Shown here: in pieces, positions 31,798 to 39,934 of the stretch
Position numbering within the stretch: the first letter of the stretch is position 1
Layout: every line of letters begins with the position of its first letter
Source of the DNA: an uncultured Polaribacter sp.
Lineage (GTDB): Bacteria > Bacteroidota > Bacteroidia > Flavobacteriales > Flavobacteriaceae
Assembly: GCF_947501385.1 (NCBI RefSeq)
Contig: NZ_CANMVP010000030.1
Location: 1-59,784, forward strand
Direction: 5' to 3'
Length of the DNA: 59,784 nt
The notes under the pieces: model-generated
What the model was told of the DNA's origin: nothing
The model's database searches: none
The model's input: only the letters and a program-made list of their open reading frames with translations
Position numbers and translations under genes: made by a program

Positions 31798-34700
31798 ATG
31801 AAAAATCTTAGTACGATTTGCATTTTTGATGCAATCACTATAAAATTAGATTTAAAAATGAAACTAACGGGAATACTATTTTTATTAACCTTGTTTCAAA
31901 TGAGTGCGAATGATACGTATTCTCAAAATACAAAAATATCATTAGACTTAAAATCTGCAACCATAGAAAAAGTGCTTCATGAAATTGAACGCAAAACAGA
32001 TATCAATTTTTTCTTTAAAAATGCTGATATTAATCTAAACAAAAAGATAAACCTAAACGCAAAAAAAACAAGCGTTCAAAAAATATTAGAAACTATTTTT
32101 AAAAATTCGAACATCAAGTTTGAAGTTTTTAATAAGCAAATCATTCTTCGGGAAGAAATCAAACAAAAAAAGGAAGCTTTAGTTAAAAGCCTAAAGAAAA
32201 TTCTTAAAATTCAAGAAACTGTAAGTGGTGTAATTACAGATGTAAACGGAACGCCTTTATTTGGAGCTACTGTAGTTATTAAAGGAACTAAAAGAGCAAC
32301 TAGTTCAGATTTTGATGGAAGATATAGCATTGATTTGCCCGAGGCTGCCACTACTTTAGTAATCACTTATGTAGGTTTTAAAAGACAAGAAGTAGTCATA
32401 AACAATAGAACCACAATAAACATTCAATTAGAAGAAGATGAAACCAGTTTAGATGAAGTTGTTGTAATTGGGTATGGAAAGGTGAAGAAAGAAGCCTTAA
32501 CTGGTGCTGTTGGTACAGTTGACGTGAAAAGCGTACAAGATCAAGGTACGATACTAAATATAGACCAAGCATTACAAGGTCAAGTAGCAGGAGTTCAAGT
32601 AAGTGCTCCTTTAGGTAGACCAGGTGCAGCTGCAAAAGTAAGAATACGTGGTAGTTCTTCTATTTTAGGGACTAATCAACCTTTGTATGTAATTGATGGA
32701 GTTCCTATAGAGCCTTCTATAGAAATGCCAGGATTTAGATCATTTATTGATAATATTAGTAATATTAACACTACTCCATTTGAAAACGAAGGTACCAATA
32801 ATGATTTAGGGTTTATAGATTTTAATAATATAGAAAGTATTTCTATTCTTAAAGATGCTTCTGCAACTGCCATATATGGTTCTAGAGGATCTAATGGGGT
32901 AGTTATGATTACAACTAAAAAAGGTAATAAAGCTTCAAAACCTCAATTTGAGCTTTTAGTCACCAAAGGTTTAAAATTCATACAAAGGGTAGATGTTCTT
33001 AATTCAAGTCAATTCCAGCAAATTTACAAAGAAGCCATAGAAAACTATCAAAATTCAGGAGGTATTGTCCCAAGTAATGACACATTTGCTCAAGGTATTT
33101 TAGAAGGTACAGAAGTAGATGAAAGTGTAAATATAGATTGGCAAAATTTGGTCTCTAAAAATATTACAACTAGTAGCAACTACAGTTTCAATGTAAGAGG
33201 TGCGAGTGAAAGAGGATCTTATTACTCATCCTTAAGTTTACAAAAAAATAATGGAGCTATAGATGGAGATGAATTAACAAGATATACATTTTCTTTAAAT
33301 TTAAAACAAAACTTAAAAGACAATTTAGAGTTTTTTACTAACCTAAGTTTAGGTAAAATAGAAAATAAATTTGCGTTGAGTACACCTTATGGAGCCCCAT
33401 TTATTAGACCTGACAAAGAACCTTATGACGAGAATGGAATACCTGTTAGAAGGATTGGCGATATCAATAACCCTATTTCAGAAAGAGAAAGCAGGTCAGA
33501 TGCAGAAGATTTTTCACTATTGGGAAGTATTGGCTTAGAGTATGAACCTATAGAAGATTTATTTATAAAAACTACGGGAATACTTCAGTACATTGATAGA
33601 GAAAACTATTCTTTCTATCCAAGTTTTACACAGTTTAGAGGCAATGCTAGAGGTGCCTTAATAAATTCAAAAACCTTTAATCCTTCAATAGAAACTACTT
33701 TAACTTATGATTTCTCCTCTAAAAGTAAGCATCACTTTAATTTTTTATTAGGAAATACATATCAAAACAATAATTCTGAAACCGTAAATACATTTGGAGA
33801 AAATTTCCCAAATGATGATACATTAACCAGCATTAATTATGCTAGTGAAAATCTTTCAAATCAATTAGCTATTACCAGAAGTACATTAATTTCTTTCTTT
33901 TCTAGATTGCAATACGATTATGATAATAAATATCTTTTAACACTTACAGCAAGAACAGATGGTTCCTCTAAATTTGGCATAAACAAAAGATGGGCTTCAT
34001 TCCCATCTGCAGGAATTGGTTGGAATATTCATAGAGAAGAATTTGCTAAAGATTTGGAATGGTTAAGCTTCTTAAAATTAAGAGCTAGTTTTGGTCAATC
34101 AGGTAATGTTACTTTTGATCCTAATCAATCATTTAGTTTATTTGGAGCTCTTAATGGTAATCTAGGGTTTTATGATGAAAATACTGGCTTAGTACCATTA
34201 CGTATTGGGAATCCCGATTTAAAATGGGAGATTACGACCCAAAAAGATTTTGGTATGGAGTTTTCTTTTTTTAAGAATAGTATAAAAGGAGAAATAGGAT
34301 ACTATCAAAAAGATACCAAAGATGTTTTATTTCAAACAGAATTACCTCTAACAACAGGTATTGGTACTGTTATAGCCAATTTAGGAGATACACAAAATAG
34401 AGGATACGAATTATCACTTGATTTTAATTTGATTGATAAAAATGATTTGAAGTGGAATTTGAGACTAAATTCCTCTACTGCTAAGACAAAAATTGTAAGC
34501 TTAAATAGTACATATAAAAATGAATCTGGAAATATCGATTTATCAGGGGTACTTTTAAAAGAAGGAGAAGCCCTTGGTTTAATAAAAGGATATATAGCAG
34601 AAGGTATATTTCAAACTCAAGAAGAAATAAATGCATTAGATGCGAATGCACCTAGAGGTTATTATCAAGCACAAAATACACAACCAGGCGATATTAGATA

Positions 34701-35295
34701 TGCCGATTTAGATGGAGATGGTGAAGTAAGTGCATCATCGATATCTGGTCCAGATGTTACAAATATTGGAAATATAGAACCTGATTTTTTTGGAGGTATT
34801 AATACTAATATAGCCTACAAGGGATTGTCTTTAAATGTATTTGCTAATTATAGTGTAGGTAATGATATTTATTGGGAAGCAGGTGAGAATACATTTAGCT
34901 TTACAACCTTTAACGATCAAAGTAATAAATTAACTCAGGTTTTTGATCGTTGGACTCCAGAAAACACAGATGCTAAATATCCAAGAGCTGTTTATAGAAC
35001 TAATGTTGGAGTAAATAGTAATAATGCAAGGCAATCTAGTTTATATATTGAAAAAGGTGATTATTTAAGAATAAAAACAATAACATTAAGTTATAGATTG
35101 CCTAAAAAAACACTAAAGCATATCAATCTTCAAGGACTATCTTTTTATGTAACAGGTACTAATTTGTTTACAATTACAAATTATTCTGGTGCAGATCCAG
35201 AATTTACAAATATAGCGAGCTTTAGAGCTCCAGTAGACAATAACAATTACCCAACTTATAAAGAGTTTATAGCAGGAATGAGAATAACCTTTTAA
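31798..35295 (+). CDS. SusC/RagA-family TonB-linked outer-membrane receptor (SusC3)
   Basis: A 1165-residue outer-membrane importer. After a signal peptide ending near TYSQ come an STN domain (about 45-125), a CarboxypepD_reg-like domain (about 142-215), the classic DEVVVIGYG (near 220) and a plug with ESISILKDASATAIYGSRGSNG (about 344-365), then the barrel. The AIYG form sets it apart from SusC1 and SusC2. A loop near residue 980 reads YADLDGDGEVSAS, a calcium-binding-like loop often found in SusC proteins. It should signal through FecR3/sigma3. The substrate is unknown. Confidence 0.97.
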   Translation: MKNLSTICIFDAITIKLDLKMKLTGILFLLTLFQMSANDTYSQNTKISLDLKSATIEKVLHEIERKTDINFFFKNADINLNKKINLNAKKTSVQKILETIFKNSNIKFEVFNKQIILREEIKQKKEALVKSLKKILKIQETVSGVITDVNGTPLFGATVVIKGTKRATSSDFDGRYSIDLPEAATTLVITYVGFKRQEVVINNRTTINIQLEEDETSLDEVVVIGYGKVKKEALTGAVGTVDVKSVQDQGTILNIDQALQGQVAGVQVSAPLGRPGAAAKVRIRGSSSILGTNQPLYVIDGVPIEPSIEMPGFRSFIDNISNINTTPFENEGTNNDLGFIDFNNIESISILKDASATAIYGSRGSNGVVMITTKKGNKASKPQFELLVTKGLKFIQRVDVLNSSQFQQIYKEAIENYQNSGGIVPSNDTFAQGILEGTEVDESVNIDWQNLVSKNITTSSNYSFNVRGASERGSYYSSLSLQKNNGAIDGDELTRYTFSLNLKQNLKDNLEFFTNLSLGKIENKFALSTPYGAPFIRPDKEPYDENGIPVRRIGDINNPISERESRSDAEDFSLLGSIGLEYEPIEDLFIKTTGILQYIDRENYSFYPSFTQFRGNARGALINSKTFNPSIETTLTYDFSSKSKHHFNFLLGNTYQNNNSETVNTFGENFPNDDTLTSINYASENLSNQLAITRSTLISFFSRLQYDYDNKYLLTLTARTDGSSKFGINKRWASFPSAGIGWNIHREEFAKDLEWLSFLKLRASFGQSGNVTFDPNQSFSLFGALNGNLGFYDENTGLVPLRIGNPDLKWEITTQKDFGMEFSFFKNSIKGEIGYYQKDTKDVLFQTELPLTTGIGTVIANLGDTQNRGYELSLDFNLIDKNDLKWNLRLNSSTAKTKIVSLNSTYKNESGNIDLSGVLLKEGEALGLIKGYIAEGIFQTQEEINALDANAPRGYYQAQNTQPGDIRYADLDGDGEVSASSISGPDVTNIGNIEPDFFGGINTNIAYKGLSLNVFANYSVGNDIYWEAGENTFSFTTFNDQSNKLTQVFDRWTPENTDAKYPRAVYRTNVGVNSNNARQSSLYIEKGDYLRIKTITLSYRLPKKTLKHINLQGLSFYVTGTNLFTITNYSGADPEFTNIASFRAPVDNNNYPTYKEFIAGMRITF

Positions 35296-35298
35296 AAT

Positions 35299-36648
35299 AT
35301 GAATATGAAAAATATAGTTATAATAATAAGTATTTTCACAGGGCTTATGTTTTGCTCTTGTGATGAGGAATTAAATGTAAAGCCAGAAAATTATTTATTT
35401 GAAGAACAATTAATTACAAACGATAAAAGTGCACAATCCTCACTTTTAGGAGTCTATACTCAATTAAATTCAGTATATATAACTCAATATACAGAACTCT
35501 ATACTGGTCTTATGGATGGTACATTAGTAACAACTACCACAGGTCTAAATTTACAATCTTTTATTAATAGTTTTGACCCTTCCATTTCAACTTTAAAATT
35601 TTTTTATAGAGCACCTTATACTATTGTTAATTCTGCAAATGCTACGTTAAAGACAGTTACTGGAAACGATAAGGTATCGCAGACTATGCGAGAAAGGATT
35701 TTAGGGGAAGCGCATTTTTTAAGAGCATTTGGTCATTTACAAACATTAAAATATCATGCACAGTTTTTTGATGTTACAAGCCAATACGGTATTGTTTTAA
35801 AGGACGAACTTTCTACTTTTGAAAATAGAGAAAAGAAGAGAGCTACAGTAAAAGAAAGTTATGATTTTATTTTAGATGATTTAGATAAATGTATAGATAG
35901 CAGTGTTCCATTTACAGATAATTTTTATGCATCTACATTGGCAGCAAAAGCATTTAAAGCGAATATATTACTTTATATGGGAGGTGATGCAAACTATACC
36001 AATGCCATCGATTTGGCCAATGAGGTAATTGATGATGGTGCTGTAGAATTAGAGCCTAATTTTGAAGATGTTTTTGCAAATGGAGTAAATAATAGCGAAG
36101 TTATTTTTGCACGTTATACAGATAATACCCAAACGAGTAAAAGTTTGTTTCTTTATCAAACACAGCAAAAAGCGTCTGCTTGGCTTAAAGATTTTATGCA
36201 AAACGATCCTAGAGCAATCCACACTTTTACGGCTAGCAATAGTAAAATAAAAAAAGTATATCTTCCTAGTATAAAAGGTGGTCCTACAAATTTTATACGT
36301 TTAGCCGAAGTATATTTAATAAAAGCAGAGTGTCAAGCAAGGCTTAATTTATTGACTGAAGCAGAAGCTACACTAAATATCGTTAGAAAACGAGCTTACG
36401 GAGGCACTCCACCAGCATTAATATATACTAACAAAGAAGAATTGTTAGATTTAATTTTTGATGAGTATGTAAAAGAGCTTTGTTTTGAGGCTGGAACAGT
36501 TTGGACAGCTGCTATCCGCCACGGTAAAGTTGAAGAATTAAAACCAAATGTGACCAGTTCAAATCAATATATAATGCCCATACCTTTGCTTGAGTTACAA
36601 ACAAATTCTTTATTTGGTGAACAAAACCCTGGTTATGATGGAATTTAA
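35299..36648 (+). CDS. SusD/RagB-family surface lipoprotein (SusD3)
   Basis: A 449-residue partner of SusC3, starting 3 bases after its stop. A second ATG two codons in is equally possible. The signal peptide ends in MFCSC followed by DEELN, an acidic surface-export-like start. The helical body includes RILGEAHFLRAFGHLQTLKY (about 135-155), and the C-terminal segment includes LAEVYLIKAECQARLN. It is shorter than SusD2. Together with SusC3 it forms the uptake complex of cluster 3. Confidence 0.95.
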   Translation: MNMKNIVIIISIFTGLMFCSCDEELNVKPENYLFEEQLITNDKSAQSSLLGVYTQLNSVYITQYTELYTGLMDGTLVTTTTGLNLQSFINSFDPSISTLKFFYRAPYTIVNSANATLKTVTGNDKVSQTMRERILGEAHFLRAFGHLQTLKYHAQFFDVTSQYGIVLKDELSTFENREKKRATVKESYDFILDDLDKCIDSSVPFTDNFYASTLAAKAFKANILLYMGGDANYTNAIDLANEVIDDGAVELEPNFEDVFANGVNNSEVIFARYTDNTQTSKSLFLYQTQQKASAWLKDFMQNDPRAIHTFTASNSKIKKVYLPSIKGGPTNFIRLAEVYLIKAECQARLNLLTEAEATLNIVRKRAYGGTPPALIYTNKEELLDLIFDEYVKELCFEAGTVWTAAIRHGKVEELKPNVTSSNQYIMPIPLLELQTNSLFGEQNPGYDGI

Positions 36649-36717
36649 TTAATACATATGATATCATAGACTATAGACTTTTAATTTTTTAAAGATGTAA
36701 ATAAAATCCCCTAAATT

Positions 36718-36960
36718 ATGTCATTACAGAAATATATCAACCGTATAGCGCAATTAGATCAACTCATAAGATTAGAAGCAACTGGGAATCCAGCGGAGTG
36801 TGCAAAAAAGTTGCAAATTTCTAAAAGGAGTTTGTATTGCTTGCTTGATGAACTTAAAACAGATTTCAACTGTCCAATAAAATACTGTAAAGTTAAAAGA
36901 AGTTATGTTTATACACAAAGAGGAGCGATTTCTGAAATCCGCTTTAAAACGAAACCTTAA
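36718..36960 (+). CDS. Small helix-turn-helix DNA-binding protein (80 aa)
   Basis: An 80-residue cytoplasmic protein without signal peptide. Residues 22-47 form a winged-helix-type HTH: GNPAECAKKLQISKRSLYCL is a helix-turn-helix with the typical ISKRSLY recognition start. The C-terminal part (PIKYCKVKRSYVYTQRG) would be the wing. Similar HTH-only proteins with a SYxYxxxG ending occur widely in Bacteroidetes without a known target. It lies between susD3 and the secreted EF-hand gene and may regulate the downstream module. Two cysteines occur near the wing and turn. Confidence 0.75.
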   Translation: MSLQKYINRIAQLDQLIRLEATGNPAECAKKLQISKRSLYCLLDELKTDFNCPIKYCKVKRSYVYTQRGAISEIRFKTKP

Positions 36961-37205
36961 TAATAAGGTTATAAAATAAATAATTTATCTCGTAGTGCTA
37001 TATTTCTGCACTGGTATTTTTTAATTTTAAGGTAACTATTAAGAATTGTAAGAATCTATTATTAGACAATTTAAAATATTTAAACTTAAAAATTACCTAC
37101 CAATGAGATAGATTGTACAACAAATAACCAGAGGATTGTATTATAAAGATAATATACCTCGCAGATTTTACAATAAAATAGTTTAATCATTTAAATTTAA
37201 AAATC

Positions 37206-37427
37206 ATGAAAAAAGTAATAATTACTAGTGTATTTATGTTAATTACTCTTGTGTGTTTCGCACAGACTTGTGCTGAAAAATTTGTTGAATTAGATACTAA
37301 TCAAGACGGGCTTATTTCTCGAACAGAGGCAAACGCAGACGCTATAGTTTCCAATTGGTTTGATATAATAGATACAGATGCAGATGATTACATAAATTTG
37401 GCAGAATTTGCAAATTTTTGTTCATAG
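37206..37427 (+). CDS. Small secreted EF-hand protein (73 aa)
   Basis: A 73-residue precursor with a signal peptide ending near CFAQ, leaving a mature chain of about 53 residues. It has two EF-hand loops: DTNQDGLISRTE (D1, N3, D5, E12) and DTDADDYINLAE (D1, D3, D5, E12), so calcium binding is likely. The mature chain has one cysteine near each end (TCAEKF and NFCS) that could close the ends by a disulfide. It stands between the HTH gene and a beta-barrel gene, with a 13-bp hairpin just after it. Its role is unknown. It could be a secreted calcium-buffering or signalling peptide, or a substrate of the metalloprotease downstream. Confidence 0.85.
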   Translation: MKKVIITSVFMLITLVCFAQTCAEKFVELDTNQDGLISRTEANADAIVSNWFDIIDTDADDYINLAEFANFCS

Positions 37428-37444
37428 ATCCTAAACTAAAAACT

Positions 37445-37479
37445 AATATAGAATAGTAAATAAATAACTATTCTATATT
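37445..37479 (+). promoter_or_regulatory. 13-bp stem-loop after the EF-hand gene
   Basis: AATATAGAATAGT pairs perfectly with ACTATTCTATATT around a 9-base loop. Only a short mixed AT tail follows. It could partly terminate transcripts or protect the 3' end of the small-gene mRNA. It covers a TTG that could begin the next gene, which favours the ATG at 37496 as the true start. Confidence 0.5.
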
Positions 37480-37495
37480 GGTTATTTATATAGAT

Positions 37496-39907
37496 ATGAA
37501 ATATTTTACTTTAATAAGTTTTCTAATAATCATACAACACCTATGCGGACAATCACAAAAGTCTGTTTCTATAGAAGTTTTTAAAATAAGTGGCAAAGTA
37601 ACTGATGTCAAAAACCAACCTATCCCCAACGCTCATATAGTTTTTACCCATATAAAAACTGAAAAAAAATTAGGTGTTATTAGTAACCAAGATAATGGAA
37701 AATTTTCTATTGAATTAATTTCTGGCGAATATATAGTTCAAGTAACTGCTTTGGGTTTTTTAACTTATACAGAAAAATACAAGATACTAAAGAACACGAT
37801 ATTGAAAGATATTGTGCTAAAAGAAAAAGCTGAGCAACTTGATGAGGTGGTCATTAAAGCAGATCTTTCAAAAAACATAAAACACAGTGCTACAGGGATG
37901 ACCATTAATATACAAAACGATTCTTTGTATAAAAAAATGTCAACCGCTGAAGTATTATCCTTACTACCTGGAGTAACGGTAGGTGAAGATGGAACTGTTA
38001 AACTTCAAGGCATTCCAGCTAAAGTTACCATAGACGGTAAAACGCAACGGATGTCTTCTACTATTCTTATGATGCTTTTGGAAAGTATGCAAGGCGATCA
38101 ACTCAAAAATATAGAATTGATCAACACACCTTCTGCAAAATATAGTGGTAGAGTTCAAAAAGTAATAGATATTAATTTAAAAAAGGAACGTAATGATGGT
38201 TTAGCCGGTGCTGTTTCATCAAGAGTTGGCAATGCAGATTTTTCAATAGGTCCTTTTGTTTCTATTAATTATAAAATAGGGAAGTTTGTTTTTACAGGAA
38301 CATCAACTCCATATATGTACTCTAAAATATCAAGATCTATATTTATAAAAAGACAATTGTTAGACAATAGTTTGTCTTTTGATGAAGAACAAGAAAGCTT
38401 CAGTAAAGATAAAAGTAGTTTTAATCAGTTTGGGATTGATTATACCATTACTAAAAAACATTCAGTATCGGTAGGAATTAGTTTGAATAATGACAATAAT
38501 GATTCTAATATAGATTTTAGAACCAATCAGTTTGCTTTTAAAACGCTAACCAATCAACAACTTAATAGCAACATTAATGATTCGCACAATAATTCATATA
38601 CCGTTGATTTTGGGTATCGTTATGACATCGGAAATCAAGGTGTTCGTTTGGATTTTGCAAGTAGTTATGGCGAAAATAAATCTGATAATAATACCAATAT
38701 TGAAAGTGAATTGATTGATTTTGAAAATGATAACACAACTTTTACGAACAGTAGAGATAACCAAGATCAAGATAATACACAAAGTAGTAGTCGAATAGAT
38801 TTTACAATGCCGTTAAAAGATAAAAAAGGAAAATTTGAAGCCGGTCTTAAATATGATGATTTAATAATTACAGATGCCAATCTATTTGAAAATTTTAATA
38901 CGAATACGAATCGTTTTGAGATAGATGCTAATTTTACAAACGCTTTTGAATATAATGAAGAAGTATTTACAGGTTATATGTCTTACAACGCTAGCTTTAA
39001 AAAATTGAAATATTCTTTGGGCTTACGATTAGAACATGTAGAAACTCAAAGTTTTTCAAAAACAACAGACCAAAGATTCGCAAATACATACACCAATTTT
39101 TTACCAGTTATTGCCTTAAAATACATGACCAATAAAAAACAAACCAGTACAATTGGTCTATCTTATAGAAAAGGATATGAACTTCCGCCTTATGTGCAGT
39201 TAAATCCGTTTGAAACGTTTGTCAATTCCAATACCATAAAACGAGGCAATCCAACATTAACACAAAGTCTCTATCATCTTTTTGCATTGAGCCGTACCAT
39301 AAAAAATAAATATTTTATCACATTAAGTGCAAATTTTTACAAAAACCTATTTCAAACAACTCAAATATTAGAAGGTGATAATGCTATTATTTCTTACCGA
39401 AATTTAGGCACCAGGTCTTTATATAAAGCTAGTTTTAATACGACTTTTAAATTATATTCATGGTGGCGATTTAATGTAAATCCTATGTTAAATTATAGCA
39501 TTTTAAAGGATGGTCAGATTATTAACGAAGTCTTTACAGTACAGGCTTCTACAGTTAATACGTTTACCTTACCTAATAGTTTTAGAATAGGTCTAACTAC
39601 TATTTTTTCTAACGGAGATTCTAGTGGTTTAGATACCCCAAACGAATTCATTAGAGTTTTTCCAATTGTATCGCTATCTAAGCGGTTTTTAAAAAACAAA
39701 GGTTCTGTAAGAGTAAGTATTTCAGATATTTTTGGAGTATCAAATAGAAATGAAAGTAACTATATTTTAGATGACACTGGTTTTTCTAGAAGATCAGTAA
39801 TGCAAAACCCTAGAATAAATTTTAATTTGTCATATCGTTTTTCATCAGGTAAAAAAGTGAATAAGAAGATGAAAAAGACAAGTAAAGTAAATAGTACTCG
39901 ATTTTAA
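37496..39907 (+). CDS. Outer-membrane beta-barrel protein with N-terminal CarboxypepD_reg-like domain
   Basis: The 803-residue product starts at the ATG at 37496, which opens a good signal peptide (MKYFTLISFLIIIQHLCGQ). The frame also extends to a TTG at 37478. Residues 30-120 are a CarboxypepD_reg-like beta domain (GKVTDVKNQPIPNAHIVF). A plug-like part follows (about 125-230, with STAEVLSLLPGVTVGEDGTV), then a barrel of the TonB-dependent-receptor-like family often labelled outer membrane beta-barrel protein. It lacks an STN domain, so it does not signal to FecR. The C-terminus is very basic (KKVNKKMKKTSK). It may export or import the product of the neighbouring genes. The direction cannot be read from sequence. 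Confidence 0.9.
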   Translation: MKYFTLISFLIIIQHLCGQSQKSVSIEVFKISGKVTDVKNQPIPNAHIVFTHIKTEKKLGVISNQDNGKFSIELISGEYIVQVTALGFLTYTEKYKILKNTILKDIVLKEKAEQLDEVVIKADLSKNIKHSATGMTINIQNDSLYKKMSTAEVLSLLPGVTVGEDGTVKLQGIPAKVTIDGKTQRMSSTILMMLLESMQGDQLKNIELINTPSAKYSGRVQKVIDINLKKERNDGLAGAVSSRVGNADFSIGPFVSINYKIGKFVFTGTSTPYMYSKISRSIFIKRQLLDNSLSFDEEQESFSKDKSSFNQFGIDYTITKKHSVSVGISLNNDNNDSNIDFRTNQFAFKTLTNQQLNSNINDSHNNSYTVDFGYRYDIGNQGVRLDFASSYGENKSDNNTNIESELIDFENDNTTFTNSRDNQDQDNTQSSSRIDFTMPLKDKKGKFEAGLKYDDLIITDANLFENFNTNTNRFEIDANFTNAFEYNEEVFTGYMSYNASFKKLKYSLGLRLEHVETQSFSKTTDQRFANTYTNFLPVIALKYMTNKKQTSTIGLSYRKGYELPPYVQLNPFETFVNSNTIKRGNPTLTQSLYHLFALSRTIKNKYFITLSANFYKNLFQTTQILEGDNAIISYRNLGTRSLYKASFNTTFKLYSWWRFNVNPMLNYSILKDGQIINEVFTVQASTVNTFTLPNSFRIGLTTIFSNGDSSGLDTPNEFIRVFPIVSLSKRFLKNKGSVRVSISDIFGVSNRNESNYILDDTGFSRRSVMQNPRINFNLSYRFSSGKKVNKKMKKTSKVNSTRF

Positions 39908-39934
39908 ATTTAATAAGTTAAAAAAAAGAAATCA

